NCBI RefSeq assembly: GCF_003600155.1
Contig: NZ_QWLD01000029.1
Coordinates: forward strand, 28,406-92,405
DNA length: 64,000 nucleotides
Direction: 5' to 3'
Source: Nesterenkonia muleiensis
GTDB lineage: Bacteria > Actinomycetota > Actinomycetes > Actinomycetales > Micrococcaceae
The notes under the pieces are model-generated. The model was not told the DNA's origin and did not search any database. It saw only the letters and a program-made list of their open reading frames with translations. The position numbers were made by a program, and so were the translations under genes. Positions 8,139-16,868 of this stretch are shown one piece after another. Within the stretch, counting starts at the first letter, position 1. Each line of letters opens with the position of its first letter.

Positions 8139-11100
8139 ATGGCGACACGTACTTCCCCCTCGCGGTCGGCCGGAAAGAAGAAGTCCTCTTCCGCCTCATC
8201 CCGCGCGACGACGTCGAAGAAGAAGGCTCCCCAGCAGCAGGAGGAGCGCGGCAATCTGCTGTTCACCGCTGCCCGCGGGGTCTGGCTTGCCCTGGCTACA
8301 CCGGTGGGCGGTGCGGCCCGCAGCATCGGCACGCAAGTGAAGATCCACCCCGATGACCGCCGTGACGGTGCCGGCCTGGTGTTCTTCCTGTTGGCCGCAC
8401 TGACCGCTGTGGTGGACTGGTGGGGTGCCCGCAACTGGGACCACTGGGTATCCGAGGTGGTCCACCGGGTCACCGCCGGCACTTTCGGCTGGGCCACGGT
8501 GATCCTGCCGCTGGTCCTGCTGGTCACCGCCATCCGCTACTTCCGCACCCCGCAGCAGCATGAGGCAAACGGCCGCGTCGCCATCGGCCTGACCATCGTG
8601 CTGGCCACCTCCGCGGGCCTGGCACACCTGGCCGCGGGCATGCCGACCATCAACCAGATCTTCGAGCAGAGCGAGGCCGGCGGCTTCGACCAGATGATCG
8701 ACTCCGGCGGCGTCCTGGGCTACCTGGTGGTAGTCCCGATGGCCTCGCTGGTGACCCAGTACCCGGTGTGGGCCGTCCTCTCCGCGGTGCTTCTCATCGG
8801 CATGCTGGTGCTCACCGACACCCCGGTCCGGCGCATCCCCGACCGCCTCGCCGTCGCCCGGGACTACATCATCGGCCAACCCGGCGAGCGCCCGTCCGCT
8901 GCCGAGGCGCCCTCCGGCGGCGCGTCCCAGCAGGGGGATGCCGACTACTACGACGACGGTGCCCCCAAAGCTCCGCGCCCGCGCACCGGGGCATCGGGGC
9001 GCGGCAAGAAGGACCGCGACAAGTCCGGGCGGCCCAGCTTCTTCGCCCGCCTGTCCGATTCCGCAGCCGGAGATGATCACGACGCCACCCCGGCTGAGAC
9101 GGCCCCCACCCAGGTCTTCGATGTGGCTGCTGGCGGCGCCTATGACTCTCCGGTGGAGGTGGAGCCAGCCGATGAGACGTCTGCGCTGAAACCAGGCCAG
9201 AAGCGGCCCACCAAGCAGGAGCAGGAGATCGCCGCGGCCAAACGCGCCGCAGGCGTGTCCTCGGCGGAGACTGCTGCCAAGCCCGCCTCCACCCCCAAAC
9301 CCACATCTGTCCCGGAAGCCCCTGCCCCCGCCAAAGACCTCCCGGTGCGCAGTGAGCAGCTGGAGCTCTCCGGAGACGTCACCTACACCCTGCCCGCCCA
9401 GCAGCTGCTGCCGGCCGGGCCGCCGCCCAAGCAGAGCTCTGAGGCCAATGCTGAGATCGTCGCCGCCTTGGACCGCACTTTCGAGCAGTTCAAGGTCGAC
9501 GCAGAGGTCACCGGCTTCTCCCGGGGGCCCACCGTGACCCGCTACGAGATTGAGCTGGCTCCGGGCACCAAGGTGGAAAAGGTCACCAACCTGGAGAAGA
9601 ACATCGCCTACGCGGTGGCCTCCAACGAGGTGCGCATCCTCAGCCCCATCCCCGGCAAGTCGGCCATCGGCATCGAGATCCCCAACCGGGACAAGGAAGT
9701 CGTGGCCCTGGGTGATGTGCTGCGCTCCAACGCCTCCCGCAAGGTCGAGCACCCGCTGGCCATGGGAGTGGGCAAGGACGTCGAGGGCGGCTATGTGATG
9801 GCACCGCTGGCCAAGATGCCGCACCTGCTGGTGGCCGGTGCCACCGGGGCGGGCAAATCGGCGTTCATCAACTCGATGATCACCTCCATCCTCATGCGCG
9901 CCACTCCCGATGAGGTCCGCATGGTCATGGTGGACCCGAAGCGCGTGGAGCTGACCGCCTACGAGGGCATCCCGCACCTGGTGACACCCATCATCACCGA
10001 TGCCAAGAAGGCCGCCGAGGCCTTGGAATGGGTCTGCAAGGAGATGGACAACCGCTACGACGATCTCGCTCACTTCGGCTACAAGAAGATCGATGAGTTC
10101 AACGCCGCGGTCCGCGCAGGGAAGATCACTCTGCCGCCGGACTCGCAACGGGTGCTGCGGCCCTACCCCTACCTGTTGGTGATCGTCGACGAGCTGGCCG
10201 ATCTGATGATGGTCGCCCCGCGCGACGTCGAGGACTCCATTGTGCGGATCACCCAGCTGGCGCGTGCGGCCGGCATCCACCTGGTGCTGGCCACCCAGCG
10301 GCCGAGTGTGAATGTGGTCACCGGCCTGATCAAGGCCAATGTGCCCTCCCGGATGGCGTTTGCCACCAGCTCGGCCACCGACTCCCGCGTGGTGCTGGAC
10401 CAGGTCGGAGCCGAGAAGCTGCTGGGTCAGGGCGACGCTCTGTTCCTGCCGATGGGCAAGTCCAAGCCGATGCGCGTGCAGGGGGCCTGGGTCAACGAGT
10501 CCGAGGTCGAGGCCGTGGTCGCGCACGTGAAGTCGCAGCTGAAGGCCCAGTACCGTGAGGACGCGGTGAAGGCGCTGGAGCCCAAGAAACGCCAGATCGA
10601 CGAGGACATCGGCGAGGACTTAGAGCTGCTGCTGGCGGCCACCGAACTGGTGGTCACCACCCAGTTCGGTTCCACCTCCATGCTTCAGCGCAAGCTGAAG
10701 ATGGGGTTCGCCAAGGCCGGACGCATCATGGACCTCATGGAGTCCCGCGGTGTGGTGGGACCCTCTGAGGGCTCCAAGGCCCGTGATGTGCTGGTCGCCC
10801 CGGAGCAGCTGGGCGAGGTGCTGGCCGCCATCAACGGCGAAAGCAGCGACGATGCCCCACGCCCCTACGACGACGCCGCTGAGGTGGAGCCGGCGCAGGC
10901 GGTCGACATTGGTCCCGACGGTGGGGAGACCGTGGCGTCCCCTGATGCTGACCTCGGCGATGAGGAGCAGTCCCAGGCTGATGCGGCGTCGTCGTCCCCT
11001 CCGGCGGAGAACGACTGGGCCGCCGATCTGATCGCCCGGGATCTGGCCGAGCGCACCCGCGATCTCACCGAGGTGGTCGACTATCACGACGGCGCGGACA

Positions 11101-11144
11101 GCTCCACCGGCTCCGAGGACGCCTGGGGGCTCACCGGACGCTGA
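8139..11144 (+). CDS. ftsK: DNA translocase FtsK
   Basis: A protein of 1001 residues. About four membrane segments lie in residues 80-230, then a long Ala/Pro/Lys-rich linker (about 250-430), then the alpha/beta motor with Walker A GATGAGKSAFINSM near 567-580 and Walker B LLVIVDELADLMMV near 678-691, and the C-terminal gamma winged-helix (QRKLKMGFAKAGRIMDLMES, near 849-868) that reads orientation sequences. A further 115 acidic residues follow, with no recognised domain. It pumps chromosome ends through the closing septum. The ATG at 8139 follows a promoter-like gap with no strong ribosome site. Confidence 0.95.
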   Translation: MATRTSPSRSAGKKKSSSASSRATTSKKKAPQQQEERGNLLFTAARGVWLALATPVGGAARSIGTQVKIHPDDRRDGAGLVFFLLAALTAVVDWWGARNWDHWVSEVVHRVTAGTFGWATVILPLVLLVTAIRYFRTPQQHEANGRVAIGLTIVLATSAGLAHLAAGMPTINQIFEQSEAGGFDQMIDSGGVLGYLVVVPMASLVTQYPVWAVLSAVLLIGMLVLTDTPVRRIPDRLAVARDYIIGQPGERPSAAEAPSGGASQQGDADYYDDGAPKAPRPRTGASGRGKKDRDKSGRPSFFARLSDSAAGDDHDATPAETAPTQVFDVAAGGAYDSPVEVEPADETSALKPGQKRPTKQEQEIAAAKRAAGVSSAETAAKPASTPKPTSVPEAPAPAKDLPVRSEQLELSGDVTYTLPAQQLLPAGPPPKQSSEANAEIVAALDRTFEQFKVDAEVTGFSRGPTVTRYEIELAPGTKVEKVTNLEKNIAYAVASNEVRILSPIPGKSAIGIEIPNRDKEVVALGDVLRSNASRKVEHPLAMGVGKDVEGGYVMAPLAKMPHLLVAGATGAGKSAFINSMITSILMRATPDEVRMVMVDPKRVELTAYEGIPHLVTPIITDAKKAAEALEWVCKEMDNRYDDLAHFGYKKIDEFNAAVRAGKITLPPDSQRVLRPYPYLLVIVDELADLMMVAPRDVEDSIVRITQLARAAGIHLVLATQRPSVNVVTGLIKANVPSRMAFATSSATDSRVVLDQVGAEKLLGQGDALFLPMGKSKPMRVQGAWVNESEVEAVVAHVKSQLKAQYREDAVKALEPKKRQIDEDIGEDLELLLAATELVVTTQFGSTSMLQRKLKMGFAKAGRIMDLMESRGVVGPSEGSKARDVLVAPEQLGEVLAAINGESSDDAPRPYDDAAEVEPAQAVDIGPDGGETVASPDADLGDEEQSQADAASSSPPAENDWAADLIARDLAERTRDLTEVVDYHDGADSSTGSEDAWGLTGR

Positions 11145-11156
11145 TGGGCCGCTTGT

Positions 11157-11219
11157 CGTGCCGCTTTCGAGTTCTCGTACGGCTATCGCCCCACGACATC
11201 TCGAAAACCCTACGGCACG
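11157..11219. terminator. Inverted repeat between ftsK and pgsA
   Basis: CGTGCCG at 11157-11163 pairs with CGGCACG at 11213-11219, and TTCGAG at 11166-11171 pairs with CTCGAA inside the right arm, giving a bulged stem-loop of about 63 bases just after ftsK. It could terminate ftsK transcription or be a dispersed palindrome. No T run follows. Confidence 0.4.
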
Positions 11220-11245
11220 TCAGGATTGGGTAGAGTCAGACCCTG

Positions 11246-11869
11246 ATGAAAGCGAACCCGCAGGCCCCGCTGCTGAACATCGCCAATGTGCTCACACTGG
11301 TGCGCATCGTGCTGGTGCCGGTGTTCATCGCGCTGCTGGTGATCGATGCATCAGCCTCCGGGTCCGGTGCGCTGCAGCCGCTGGAGGCCGGCAACGGGGG
11401 ATGGCGCTGGGCCGCCGCGGGAGTCTTCGCCGTGGCCATGGTCACCGATGCTGTCGACGGCGATCTGGCGCGCAAACGCAATCTCATCACCGACTTCGGC
11501 AAGATCGCCGACCCCATCGCCGACAAGCTGCTCATCGGTGCGGCTCTGGTGATGCTCTCGCTGCTGGGCGAGCTGCCGTGGTGGGTGACCATCGTGATCC
11601 TGGTCCGCGAACTCGGCATCACCGCCCTGAGGATGGCCATGCTGCGCGTCCAGGTGATGCCGGCCTCCCGCGGAGGCAAGCTCAAGACCGTCCTGCAGAC
11701 TGCCGGACTCCAGCTGATGCTGCTGCCCCTGGTGGTGATTGCGGGCTGGCTGGCGGATGTGGCCTTCTGGATCATGATCGCCGCGCTGGTGGTCACCGTG
11801 ATCACCGGCATCGACTACCTCATCCAGGCGGCGCGCATCCGCCGGGCGGTGAGGAGGAACACCTTATGA
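11246..11869 (+). CDS. pgsA: CDP-diacylglycerol-glycerol-3-phosphate phosphatidyltransferase
   Basis: A protein of 207 residues with several membrane segments and the CDP-alcohol phosphotransferase motif: DAVDGDLARKRN followed by FGKIADPIADK (near residues 72-98), in the D-G-x2-A-R...G-x3-D-x3-D order. It makes phosphatidylglycerophosphate, precursor of phosphatidylglycerol and cardiolipin. Its TGA stop overlaps the next gene's ATG (ATGA at 11866-11869), so the two are translationally coupled. pgsA-cinA after ftsK is the standard actinobacterial order. Confidence 0.93.
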   Translation: MKANPQAPLLNIANVLTLVRIVLVPVFIALLVIDASASGSGALQPLEAGNGGWRWAAAGVFAVAMVTDAVDGDLARKRNLITDFGKIADPIADKLLIGAALVMLSLLGELPWWVTIVILVRELGITALRMAMLRVQVMPASRGGKLKTVLQTAGLQLMLLPLVVIAGWLADVAFWIMIAALVVTVITGIDYLIQAARIRRAVRRNTL

Positions 11870-12480
11870 GCGCAGCAGGTGATGCCCAGCGGGTGGCTCG
11901 CCGGGCTGAGCGGGCCACTGACCCGGTGGAGATCCTGCAGCGCCTGGGGCACCGCGGAATGACCATCGCCACCGCAGAATCGCTGAGCGCCGGGGCGCTG
12001 TCGTCGCGGATCGCTGATGTGCCCGGGGCGTCGGTCGCCCTGCTCGGGGGAGTAGTGGCCTACTCCAACCAGGTCAAGGAGAATGTCCTGAAGGTGGATC
12101 CAGGGCTGCTGGAGACCCGGGGGGCGGTCGACGGGGGCGTTGCCGCTCAGATGGCCTTCGGCGCGGCGCAGGCCTGCGGCACTGAGATCGGGATCTCCAC
12201 CACCGGGGTCGCTGGTCCGGAGCCGCACCAGGGCAAACCGGTGGGTACGGTGTATCTGGGCATCTCGGCGGCGGCCGGCGTCGTCGAACGGTTCGGTTTC
12301 TGCCTGCCTGAGGACTGCGGTGCCCACGATCTCGGCTCGGCCCAGGGGCATCTGGCCGGTTACCGGCTGTTGGATCTCGAGGGTGACCGGGCAGCGATCC
12401 GCCGCGCCAGCGTGGAGGGCGCGCTCAAGCTGCTCAGTGACCTCCTTCACACGGAGCCGGCCGGGCTGCCGGAGGCATAA
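11866..12480 (+). CDS. CinA C-terminal domain protein, nicotinamide-nucleotide amidase
   Basis: A protein of 204 residues consisting only of the CinA C-terminal (PncC) domain, with no N-terminal MoCF-like domain. Motifs: TIATAESLSAGALSSRIADV near residues 32-51, VAYSNQVKENVL near 65-76 and STTGVAGPEPHQGKPVGTVY near 111-130. PncC deamidates nicotinamide mononucleotide to nicotinate mononucleotide in NAD salvage. ATG at 11866 overlaps pgsA and follows GAGGAG, which decides this start over longer upstream frames. Confidence 0.9.
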   Translation: MSAAGDAQRVARRAERATDPVEILQRLGHRGMTIATAESLSAGALSSRIADVPGASVALLGGVVAYSNQVKENVLKVDPGLLETRGAVDGGVAAQMAFGAAQACGTEIGISTTGVAGPEPHQGKPVGTVYLGISAAAGVVERFGFCLPEDCGAHDLGSAQGHLAGYRLLDLEGDRAAIRRASVEGALKLLSDLLHTEPAGLPEA

Positions 12481-12578
12481 GGCGCCGCTCAGGGTTTCCC
12501 GCTACAGTTGGGGGAACAAAACAGCGGCACGCAGGGTTGGACCTAGTCGAAAGCAGTACACGCTAGAGGGAGATTCTC

Positions 12579-13022
12579 ATGGTGCGACAGCCAGTCACCG
12601 TCAATGGTGTCACCCGTTGGAAGGACACTGACTCTCAGGGTATGCCCGAGGAGCCCGGCGAGCTCAAGGGTGTGGTCCTGCGCCAGGAGATCGGCGACGT
12701 TCTACGTAACATCCGGCAGTCCGAGGGCCGCACGCTGCGTGATGTCAGTCACGATGCCCGGGTGAGCCTGGGCTACCTCTCCGAGGTGGAGCGCGGTCAG
12801 AAAGAGGCCTCCTCAGAGCTGCTGGCCAGCATCTGCACCGCGCTGAACGTGCCCCTGGCAGCCATGCTGTTCCAGGTCGCCGAGCGGATCGCCGCCGCCG
12901 AGGGCTTCCAGGTGCCGGATACGGTGCCCACCGAGTTGCAGCGCGAGTTCGACGGTGCTAGTCCCGCTGGCGGGGAGGCCCCACTCAGCTCTCGGCCGGC
13001 CCTTGCTGACCTTCACGTCTGA
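12579..13022 (+). CDS. clgR: XRE-family regulator, ClgR-like
   Basis: A protein of 147 residues with a helix-turn-helix domain at about residues 36-96: [20 protein letters not shown] then [19 protein letters not shown]. Length, motif and the place between cinA and recA fit ClgR, which activates clp protease and other stress genes in actinobacteria. The last 20 codons and the stop codon lie in copy E of the dispersed hairpin repeat, so the native C-terminus is replaced. In studied species that C-terminus is a degradation tag. ATG at 12579 follows AGAGGGAG. Confidence 0.85.
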   Translation: MVRQPVTVNGVTRWKDTDSQGMPEEPGELKGVVLRQEIGDVLRNIRQSEGRTLRDVSHDARVSLGYLSEVERGQKEASSELLASICTALNVPLAAMLFQVAERIAAAEGFQVPDTVPTELQREFDGASPAGGEAPLSSRPALADLHV

Positions 13023-13024
13023 AA
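12960..13024 (+). repeat. Two-hairpin dispersed repeat, copy E (3' end of clgR)
   Basis: It begins GTCCCGCTGGCGGGGAGGCCCC and ends CTTCACGTCTGAAAG. The reading frame through it is the same as in copy F (GGGE...SSRP...), except that here CTTCACGTCTGA supplies the clgR stop codon at 13020-13022. The second hairpin is poor in this copy. Confidence 0.7.
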
Positions 13025-13060
13025 GAGGCGCGCTGCTGCGTTCCCGCTAGACTTGCACGC

Positions 13061-13567
13061 ATGGTTTCAGAGGATCGCCGCGCGCACGTCAAGGAGCTCC
13101 AGCAGGAGTTGCACCGCCTCTTCCTGCGCCGGCGGCACAACGCCATCCAGCTGGCCAAGACCATCGATCCGGAGATCGAGCCGGCCGCCTACTCCATCCT
13201 CTTCACCCTGCAGCGCGAAGGCGCCCAGCGGATGACCCACATCTCCAAGCATTTGGGGGTCGGCAAGCCCACTCTGTCCCGCCAGCTGACCACTCTGGCC
13301 GAGCGCGGTTTCATCACCAAGCGAGCCGACCCCGCCGATGGGCGTGCCCTGGTGATCTCGCTGACCGAGCAGGGCAAGTCCCGGCTCGAGGCCGCCCAGG
13401 CCCAGCGCTCTGAGCGCTACCTCCATATGCTCGAGCCCTGGACCGAGGAGGAGATCATAGGGCTCTCCGGTTTGCTCGCCAAGATGAACCAGACGTATGC
13501 GGAGTACGACGACGCCGGCAGCCCCGGCAGTGCCCCTGGACCGGCCGAGCAGCCCAAGGTGGCATAG
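13061..13567 (+). CDS. MarR-family transcription regulator
   Basis: A protein of 168 residues with a winged-helix MarR core: MTHISKHLGVGKPTLSRQLT near residues 58-77 is the recognition region and ADPADGRALVISLTEQGKSR near 90-109 the wing. It represses or activates as a dimer, usually released by small aromatic ligands. The last 25 residues are low-complexity Ala/Pro/Gly. It is followed almost at once by the DUF3046 gene at 13572. No clear target can be named. Confidence 0.85.
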   Translation: MVSEDRRAHVKELQQELHRLFLRRRHNAIQLAKTIDPEIEPAAYSILFTLQREGAQRMTHISKHLGVGKPTLSRQLTTLAERGFITKRADPADGRALVISLTEQGKSRLEAAQAQRSERYLHMLEPWTEEEIIGLSGLLAKMNQTYAEYDDAGSPGSAPGPAEQPKVA

Positions 13568-13571
13568 AGCG

Positions 13572-13805
13572 GTGCGTGAGTCCCGCTTCTGGGCCCTGAT
13601 GGAGGATGAGTTCGGCAAGGCCTACGCCCATGTGCTGGCTGACCAGCTGGTGATCACCAAGTACCAGCTCACCACCAAGGAAGCTCTGTCCTCCGGCATC
13701 GCCACCCGCGAGGTGTGGGAGGCGCTCTGCCAGCAGCAGGACGTTCCGGAGTCACGCTGGCTGGGCAGAGATATTCCGCCCAAGGACACACCGCCCAGGG
13801 GTTAG
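13572..13805 (+). CDS. DUF3046 family protein
   Basis: A protein of 77 residues starting at GTG 13572 (VRESRFWALMEDEFG), four bases after the MarR stop. The pattern RESRFWALM.DEFG followed by a helical segment and RWLG near the end is that of DUF3046, a small family of unknown function found upstream of recA in actinobacteria, as here. A longer in-frame reading from 13497 lies within the MarR gene and is not used. Confidence 0.85.
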   Translation: MRESRFWALMEDEFGKAYAHVLADQLVITKYQLTTKEALSSGIATREVWEALCQQQDVPESRWLGRDIPPKDTPPRG

Positions 13806-13820
13806 GTGACCGTTGCGGGC

Positions 13821-14306
13821 TCAGGCGCCCGCCGTCGTCATGGGTTTCCCCGTCTCCAGCAGCGTCTTCAGGCTGGCCAGCTCCCACGGCCATCCGCCGC
13901 CGCCTTCTTCGATCTTGCCGTTGCCCGCCACATCCTGGGCGGTCTTCGGCGACTCGGGCAGCTCGTGGGTCAGTGTGACCCTGGTGAGGCCCGATGGTCC
14001 CTGGGTGATTTCGTAGGTCAGGCGGCTGGGTGGCTCGTCGTGCCAGGCGGCGGACCAGTCCAGGACCAGCTTGTTCGGCGGCTCGGCCTCCACTACAGTG
14101 CCCAGCACCGCGACGTCGCCCATTCCCATGGTCTTCATCTGGTCGGTGGTGAGGTGCCGCATCTGCCCGCCGGGGCGCAGGTCGATCTCGATATCACCGC
14201 CGTAGCCGTAGCGATTGGTGTACTCCGAGGAGGTCAGTGCCTCCCAGACTTTCTCTGCCGGTGCATCGATGTAGATGCCGTGAACCTGTGTGCTCAGGTC
14301 AGTCAT
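13821..14306 (-). CDS. AHSA1/SRPBCC-domain protein
   Basis: A protein of 161 residues. N-terminal VHGIYIDAPAEKVWEALTSS (near residues 8-27) and the PPSRLTYEITQG... TLTHELPESP strands fit the SRPBCC hydrophobic-pocket fold of the AHSA1 group (activator of Hsp90 ATPase-like). Its start overlaps the ArsR gene by 8 bases, and ArsR-AHSA1 pairs are common in actinobacteria. Ligand and role are not known; an efflux or stress function is often presumed. Confidence 0.8.
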   Translation of the reverse strand: MTDLSTQVHGIYIDAPAEKVWEALTSSEYTNRYGYGGDIEIDLRPGGQMRHLTTDQMKTMGMGDVAVLGTVVEAEPPNKLVLDWSAAWHDEPPSRLTYEITQGPSGLTRVTLTHELPESPKTAQDVAGNGKIEEGGGGWPWELASLKTLLETGKPMTTAGA

Positions 14307-14634
14307 GGGGTTTCTCCGATATGTTCTTGAGGTGAGTGAGTGAGACGACGTGCGCCTCAGAGTATTTGTCGATCCACCGGTCGTGGATCAGGCGGATGGG
14401 CACCGGATTGAGATAGTGCAGCTTCTCCCGGCCCTTTTTGCGCATGATGACTAGATCGGCAGCCGCCAAGACCTTCAGATGCTTGGCGACGCCGAACCTG
14501 GACATCTCAGCATGCCCGGCGACGACTCTCTCCAAGTCGCTCAGCGACCGTCCGCTCTTCTCGTGCAGGGCATCCAGCATGAGCCTGCGCGTGCGGTCGG
14601 CAAGTGCTTTGAAGATGAGGTCCTCGTCCGTCAC
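14299..14634 (-). CDS. ArsR-family transcription regulator
   Basis: A protein of 111 residues. It opens with DLIFKALADRTRRLMLDALH, the usual ArsR beginning, and has a winged-helix recognition segment MSRFGVAKHLKVLAAADLVI near residues 44-63. There are no clustered Cys/His metal ligands visible, so it probably belongs to the non-metal ArsR group that regulates AHSA1 partner genes. The first gene of a two-gene operon with the downstream SRPBCC gene, divergent from the hydrolase gene at 14747. It likely controls its own operon. Confidence 0.85.
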   Translation of the reverse strand: MTDEDLIFKALADRTRRLMLDALHEKSGRSLSDLERVVAGHAEMSRFGVAKHLKVLAAADLVIMRKKGREKLHYLNPVPIRLIHDRWIDKYSEAHVVSLTHLKNISEKPHD

Positions 14635-14746
14635 ACCCTGAGAATAGGTGACTATTTAGTCACGTGTCAAGAGATGGGTTGCAATTCGGCGCCACCTTGG
14701 TAGCGTCAGCACTATGAGTCCCGAGCTGGCCGGGGAGCGGTGAACT

Positions 14747-15631
14747 ATGCACGCTGAACGCAGCGTGGTGGCGCGGTGGGTGCTCTCCGGTGATGCACAG
14801 ATATACGCAGAGGCTTTTGGGGAATCAGAGAACCCTGCGGTGCTGCTGATCTGCGGAGCGTCGACCTCCATGGACTTCTGGGACGCTGAGTTCTGCACCC
14901 GGCTGGCTGGAGCAGGCCGGTACGTGATCCGCTACGACCTCCGCGATACCGGGTGCTCAACCAGTTATCCGGCAGGCGAGCCTGGTTACACGGGTGCCGA
15001 TCTGGTCGGCGATTCCTTGGCAGTTCTCGACGGGTTCGATGTTGAAGCAGCTCACGTGGTCGGCATCTCCATGGGCGGAGCCATCGCTCAGCGTATGGCC
15101 CTAGAGCATCCAGGACGTGTGACCAGCCTGATCCTGATGGCAACCAGCCCCATCAGCGGGACTGCCGCAGATGGGACGCAGCTGCCCTCCATGGAGCCGC
15201 GGCTTGCCGAATACTCCTCTGCAGGCGGCCCGGAGGCGGACTGGGCCGATCGTGAGACTGCCATCGAGGCCATCGTCGAGGGGGAGAGACCCTTCGCCGG
15301 CACCATCCCCTTCGACGCAGAACGGATGCGCCGCACCGCTGCCCGGTCCTTCGACCGCACTGTGGATATGGCCGCCATGCAGACCAACCACTGGATCGCC
15401 GAAGAAGGGCCCTCGATAGGCGGTCAGCTGGATCAGCTCCGTCTTCCCGCATTGATCCTGCACGGCACCGATGATCCGCTGTTCTCCCTGGCGCACGGCG
15501 AAGCTTTGGCCAAGACCATCCCCGGAGCGCGCCTGGTCCCGCTGCCAGGTATGGGGCACCAATATCCGCCCGAGCCGCTCTGGGATCAGATCGTCACTGA
15601 GATCATCGACCATACCGACCATGCCGGATAG
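14747..15631 (+). CDS. Alpha/beta hydrolase
   Basis: A protein of 294 residues with the alpha/beta hydrolase layout: oxyanion region LLICGASTSMDFWD near residues 32-45, nucleophile elbow VGISMGGAIAQRMALEH near 104-120 with the catalytic Ser, LILHGTDDPLFSLAHG near 238-253 with the acid and LPGMGHQYPPE near 264-274 with the His. Similar proteins include aclacinomycin methylesterase-like hydrolases. The substrate is unknown. ATG 14747 lacks a strong ribosome site; its promoter region faces the ArsR gene. Confidence 0.85.
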   Translation: MHAERSVVARWVLSGDAQIYAEAFGESENPAVLLICGASTSMDFWDAEFCTRLAGAGRYVIRYDLRDTGCSTSYPAGEPGYTGADLVGDSLAVLDGFDVEAAHVVGISMGGAIAQRMALEHPGRVTSLILMATSPISGTAADGTQLPSMEPRLAEYSSAGGPEADWADRETAIEAIVEGERPFAGTIPFDAERMRRTAARSFDRTVDMAAMQTNHWIAEEGPSIGGQLDQLRLPALILHGTDDPLFSLAHGEALAKTIPGARLVPLPGMGHQYPPEPLWDQIVTEIIDHTDHAG

Positions 15632-15670
15632 GGATTAGATCGCTCAGGGCGCGGCTCACCGGCGTGTTGC

Positions 15671-15686
15671 TCGAATCTGTGTTCGA
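15671..15686. promoter_or_regulatory. LexA-binding SOS box of recA
   Basis: TCGAATCTGTGTTCGA matches the actinobacterial SOS consensus TCGAAC-N4-GTTCGA at 11 of 12 defined positions. It lies about 145 bases before recA. LexA is encoded in this window at 30708-31460. Confidence 0.8.
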
Positions 15687-15830
15687 TACCGCGTAGTGTT
15701 TTCCCCAGACGAGATCAGTGGGAGACGGCGCGCGGGGCTCTCCACAGATCGGCGGACCGACCGAGGGCATGTCCGGGGCTGCATTTAGTCTCGGGTATGT
15801 CAACGAACAACTATCTCCGTGAGGTGAACC

Positions 15831-16868
15831 ATGGCTACCAGCCCGGATCGGCAGAAGGCGCTAGAGGCGGCACTGGCCCAGATCGACAAGCAGTACGGAA
15901 AGGGCTCGGTGATGCGGCTCGGCGATGATACCCGAGCCCCCGTCGAGGCCATCCCCACCTCATCGATCGCCATGGACGCAGCCCTGGGCATCGGCGGCTT
16001 CCCCCGCGGGCGCGTGGTGGAGATCTACGGGCCGGAGTCCTCCGGTAAGACCACTGTGGCGCTGCATGCGGTCGCCAATGTGCAGAAGAACGGCGGCATT
16101 GCTGCGTTCATCGATGCAGAGCACGCTCTGGACCCCAGCTATGCGGGCAAACTCGGTGTGGACACCGACTCGCTGCTGGTCTCCCAGCCAGACACCGGTG
16201 AGCAGGCCCTGGAGATCATGGACATGCTGGTCTCCTCCGGCTCCCTGGACATTGTGGTCATCGACTCGGTGGCGGCCCTGGTCCCGCGTGCTGAGATCGA
16301 AGGCGAGATGGGCGACTCCCATGTGGGCCTGCAGGCCCGGCTGATGTCTCAGGCGCTGCGTAAGATCGCCGGCCGCCTGGCCCAGACGAACACCACCGCG
16401 ATCTTCATCAACCAGCTGCGTGAGAAAATCGGGGTGTTCTTCGGCTCCCCGGAGACGACCTCCGGCGGCAAAGCCTTGAAATTCTACGCCTCGGTCCGCG
16501 TGGACGTGCGCCGCATCGAGACCCTCAAGGAGGGGGTCAACGCCGTGGGCAACCGCACTCGCGCCAAGATCGTGAAGAACAAAATGGCCCCGCCCTTCAA
16601 GCAGGCCGAGTTCGACATCCTCTACGGCGAAGGCATCTCCCGTGAAGGCGGCCTGATCGATGTCGGCGTGGAGAACGGGTTGGTCAAGAAGTCCGGGGCC
16701 TGGTTCACCTATGACGGTGATCAGCTGGGCCAGGGCAAGGAAAAGGCCCGCCAGTTCCTCAAGGACAACCCGGACCTGGCTGATGAGATCGAGCTGCGGA
16801 TCAAACAGAAGCTCGGCATCATCAAGTCTGAGGACGACGGCGGGGAACCTGCTCTTCACGCGGTGTGA
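15831..16868 (+). CDS. recA: Recombinase RecA
   Basis: A protein of 345 residues, full length. Walker [17 protein letters not shown] near residues 65-80, the conserved [10 protein letters not shown] near 96-105, Walker B region [20 protein letters not shown] near 139-158 and [18 protein letters not shown] near 195-212. It drives homologous recombination and stimulates LexA self-cleavage. ATG 15831 follows GTGAGG. An SOS box lies upstream. Its stop overlaps the recX start. Confidence 0.98.
   Translation: MATSPDRQKALEAALAQIDKQYGKGSVMRLGDDTRAPVEAIPTSSIAMDAALGIGGFPRGRVVEIYGPESSGKTTVALHAVANVQKNGGIAAFIDAEHALDPSYAGKLGVDTDSLLVSQPDTGEQALEIMDMLVSSGSLDIVVIDSVAALVPRAEIEGEMGDSHVGLQARLMSQALRKIAGRLAQTNTTAIFINQLREKIGVFFGSPETTSGGKALKFYASVRVDVRRIETLKEGVNAVGNRTRAKIVKNKMAPPFKQAEFDILYGEGISREGGLIDVGVENGLVKKSGAWFTYDGDQLGQGKEKARQFLKDNPDLADEIELRIKQKLGIIKSEDDGGEPALHAV

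Noticed and set aside
7919..8356. Plus-strand frame between rnj and ftsK (145 codons)
   Set aside because: It is made of the palindrome and the ftsK start in another frame; no ribosome site and no family resemblance.
8196..10526. Long minus-strand open frame across ftsK (776 codons)
   Set aside because: It is the shadow of ftsK, rich in His/Gly/Asp low-complexity sequence typical of the reverse of a high-GC gene, and has no family motif.
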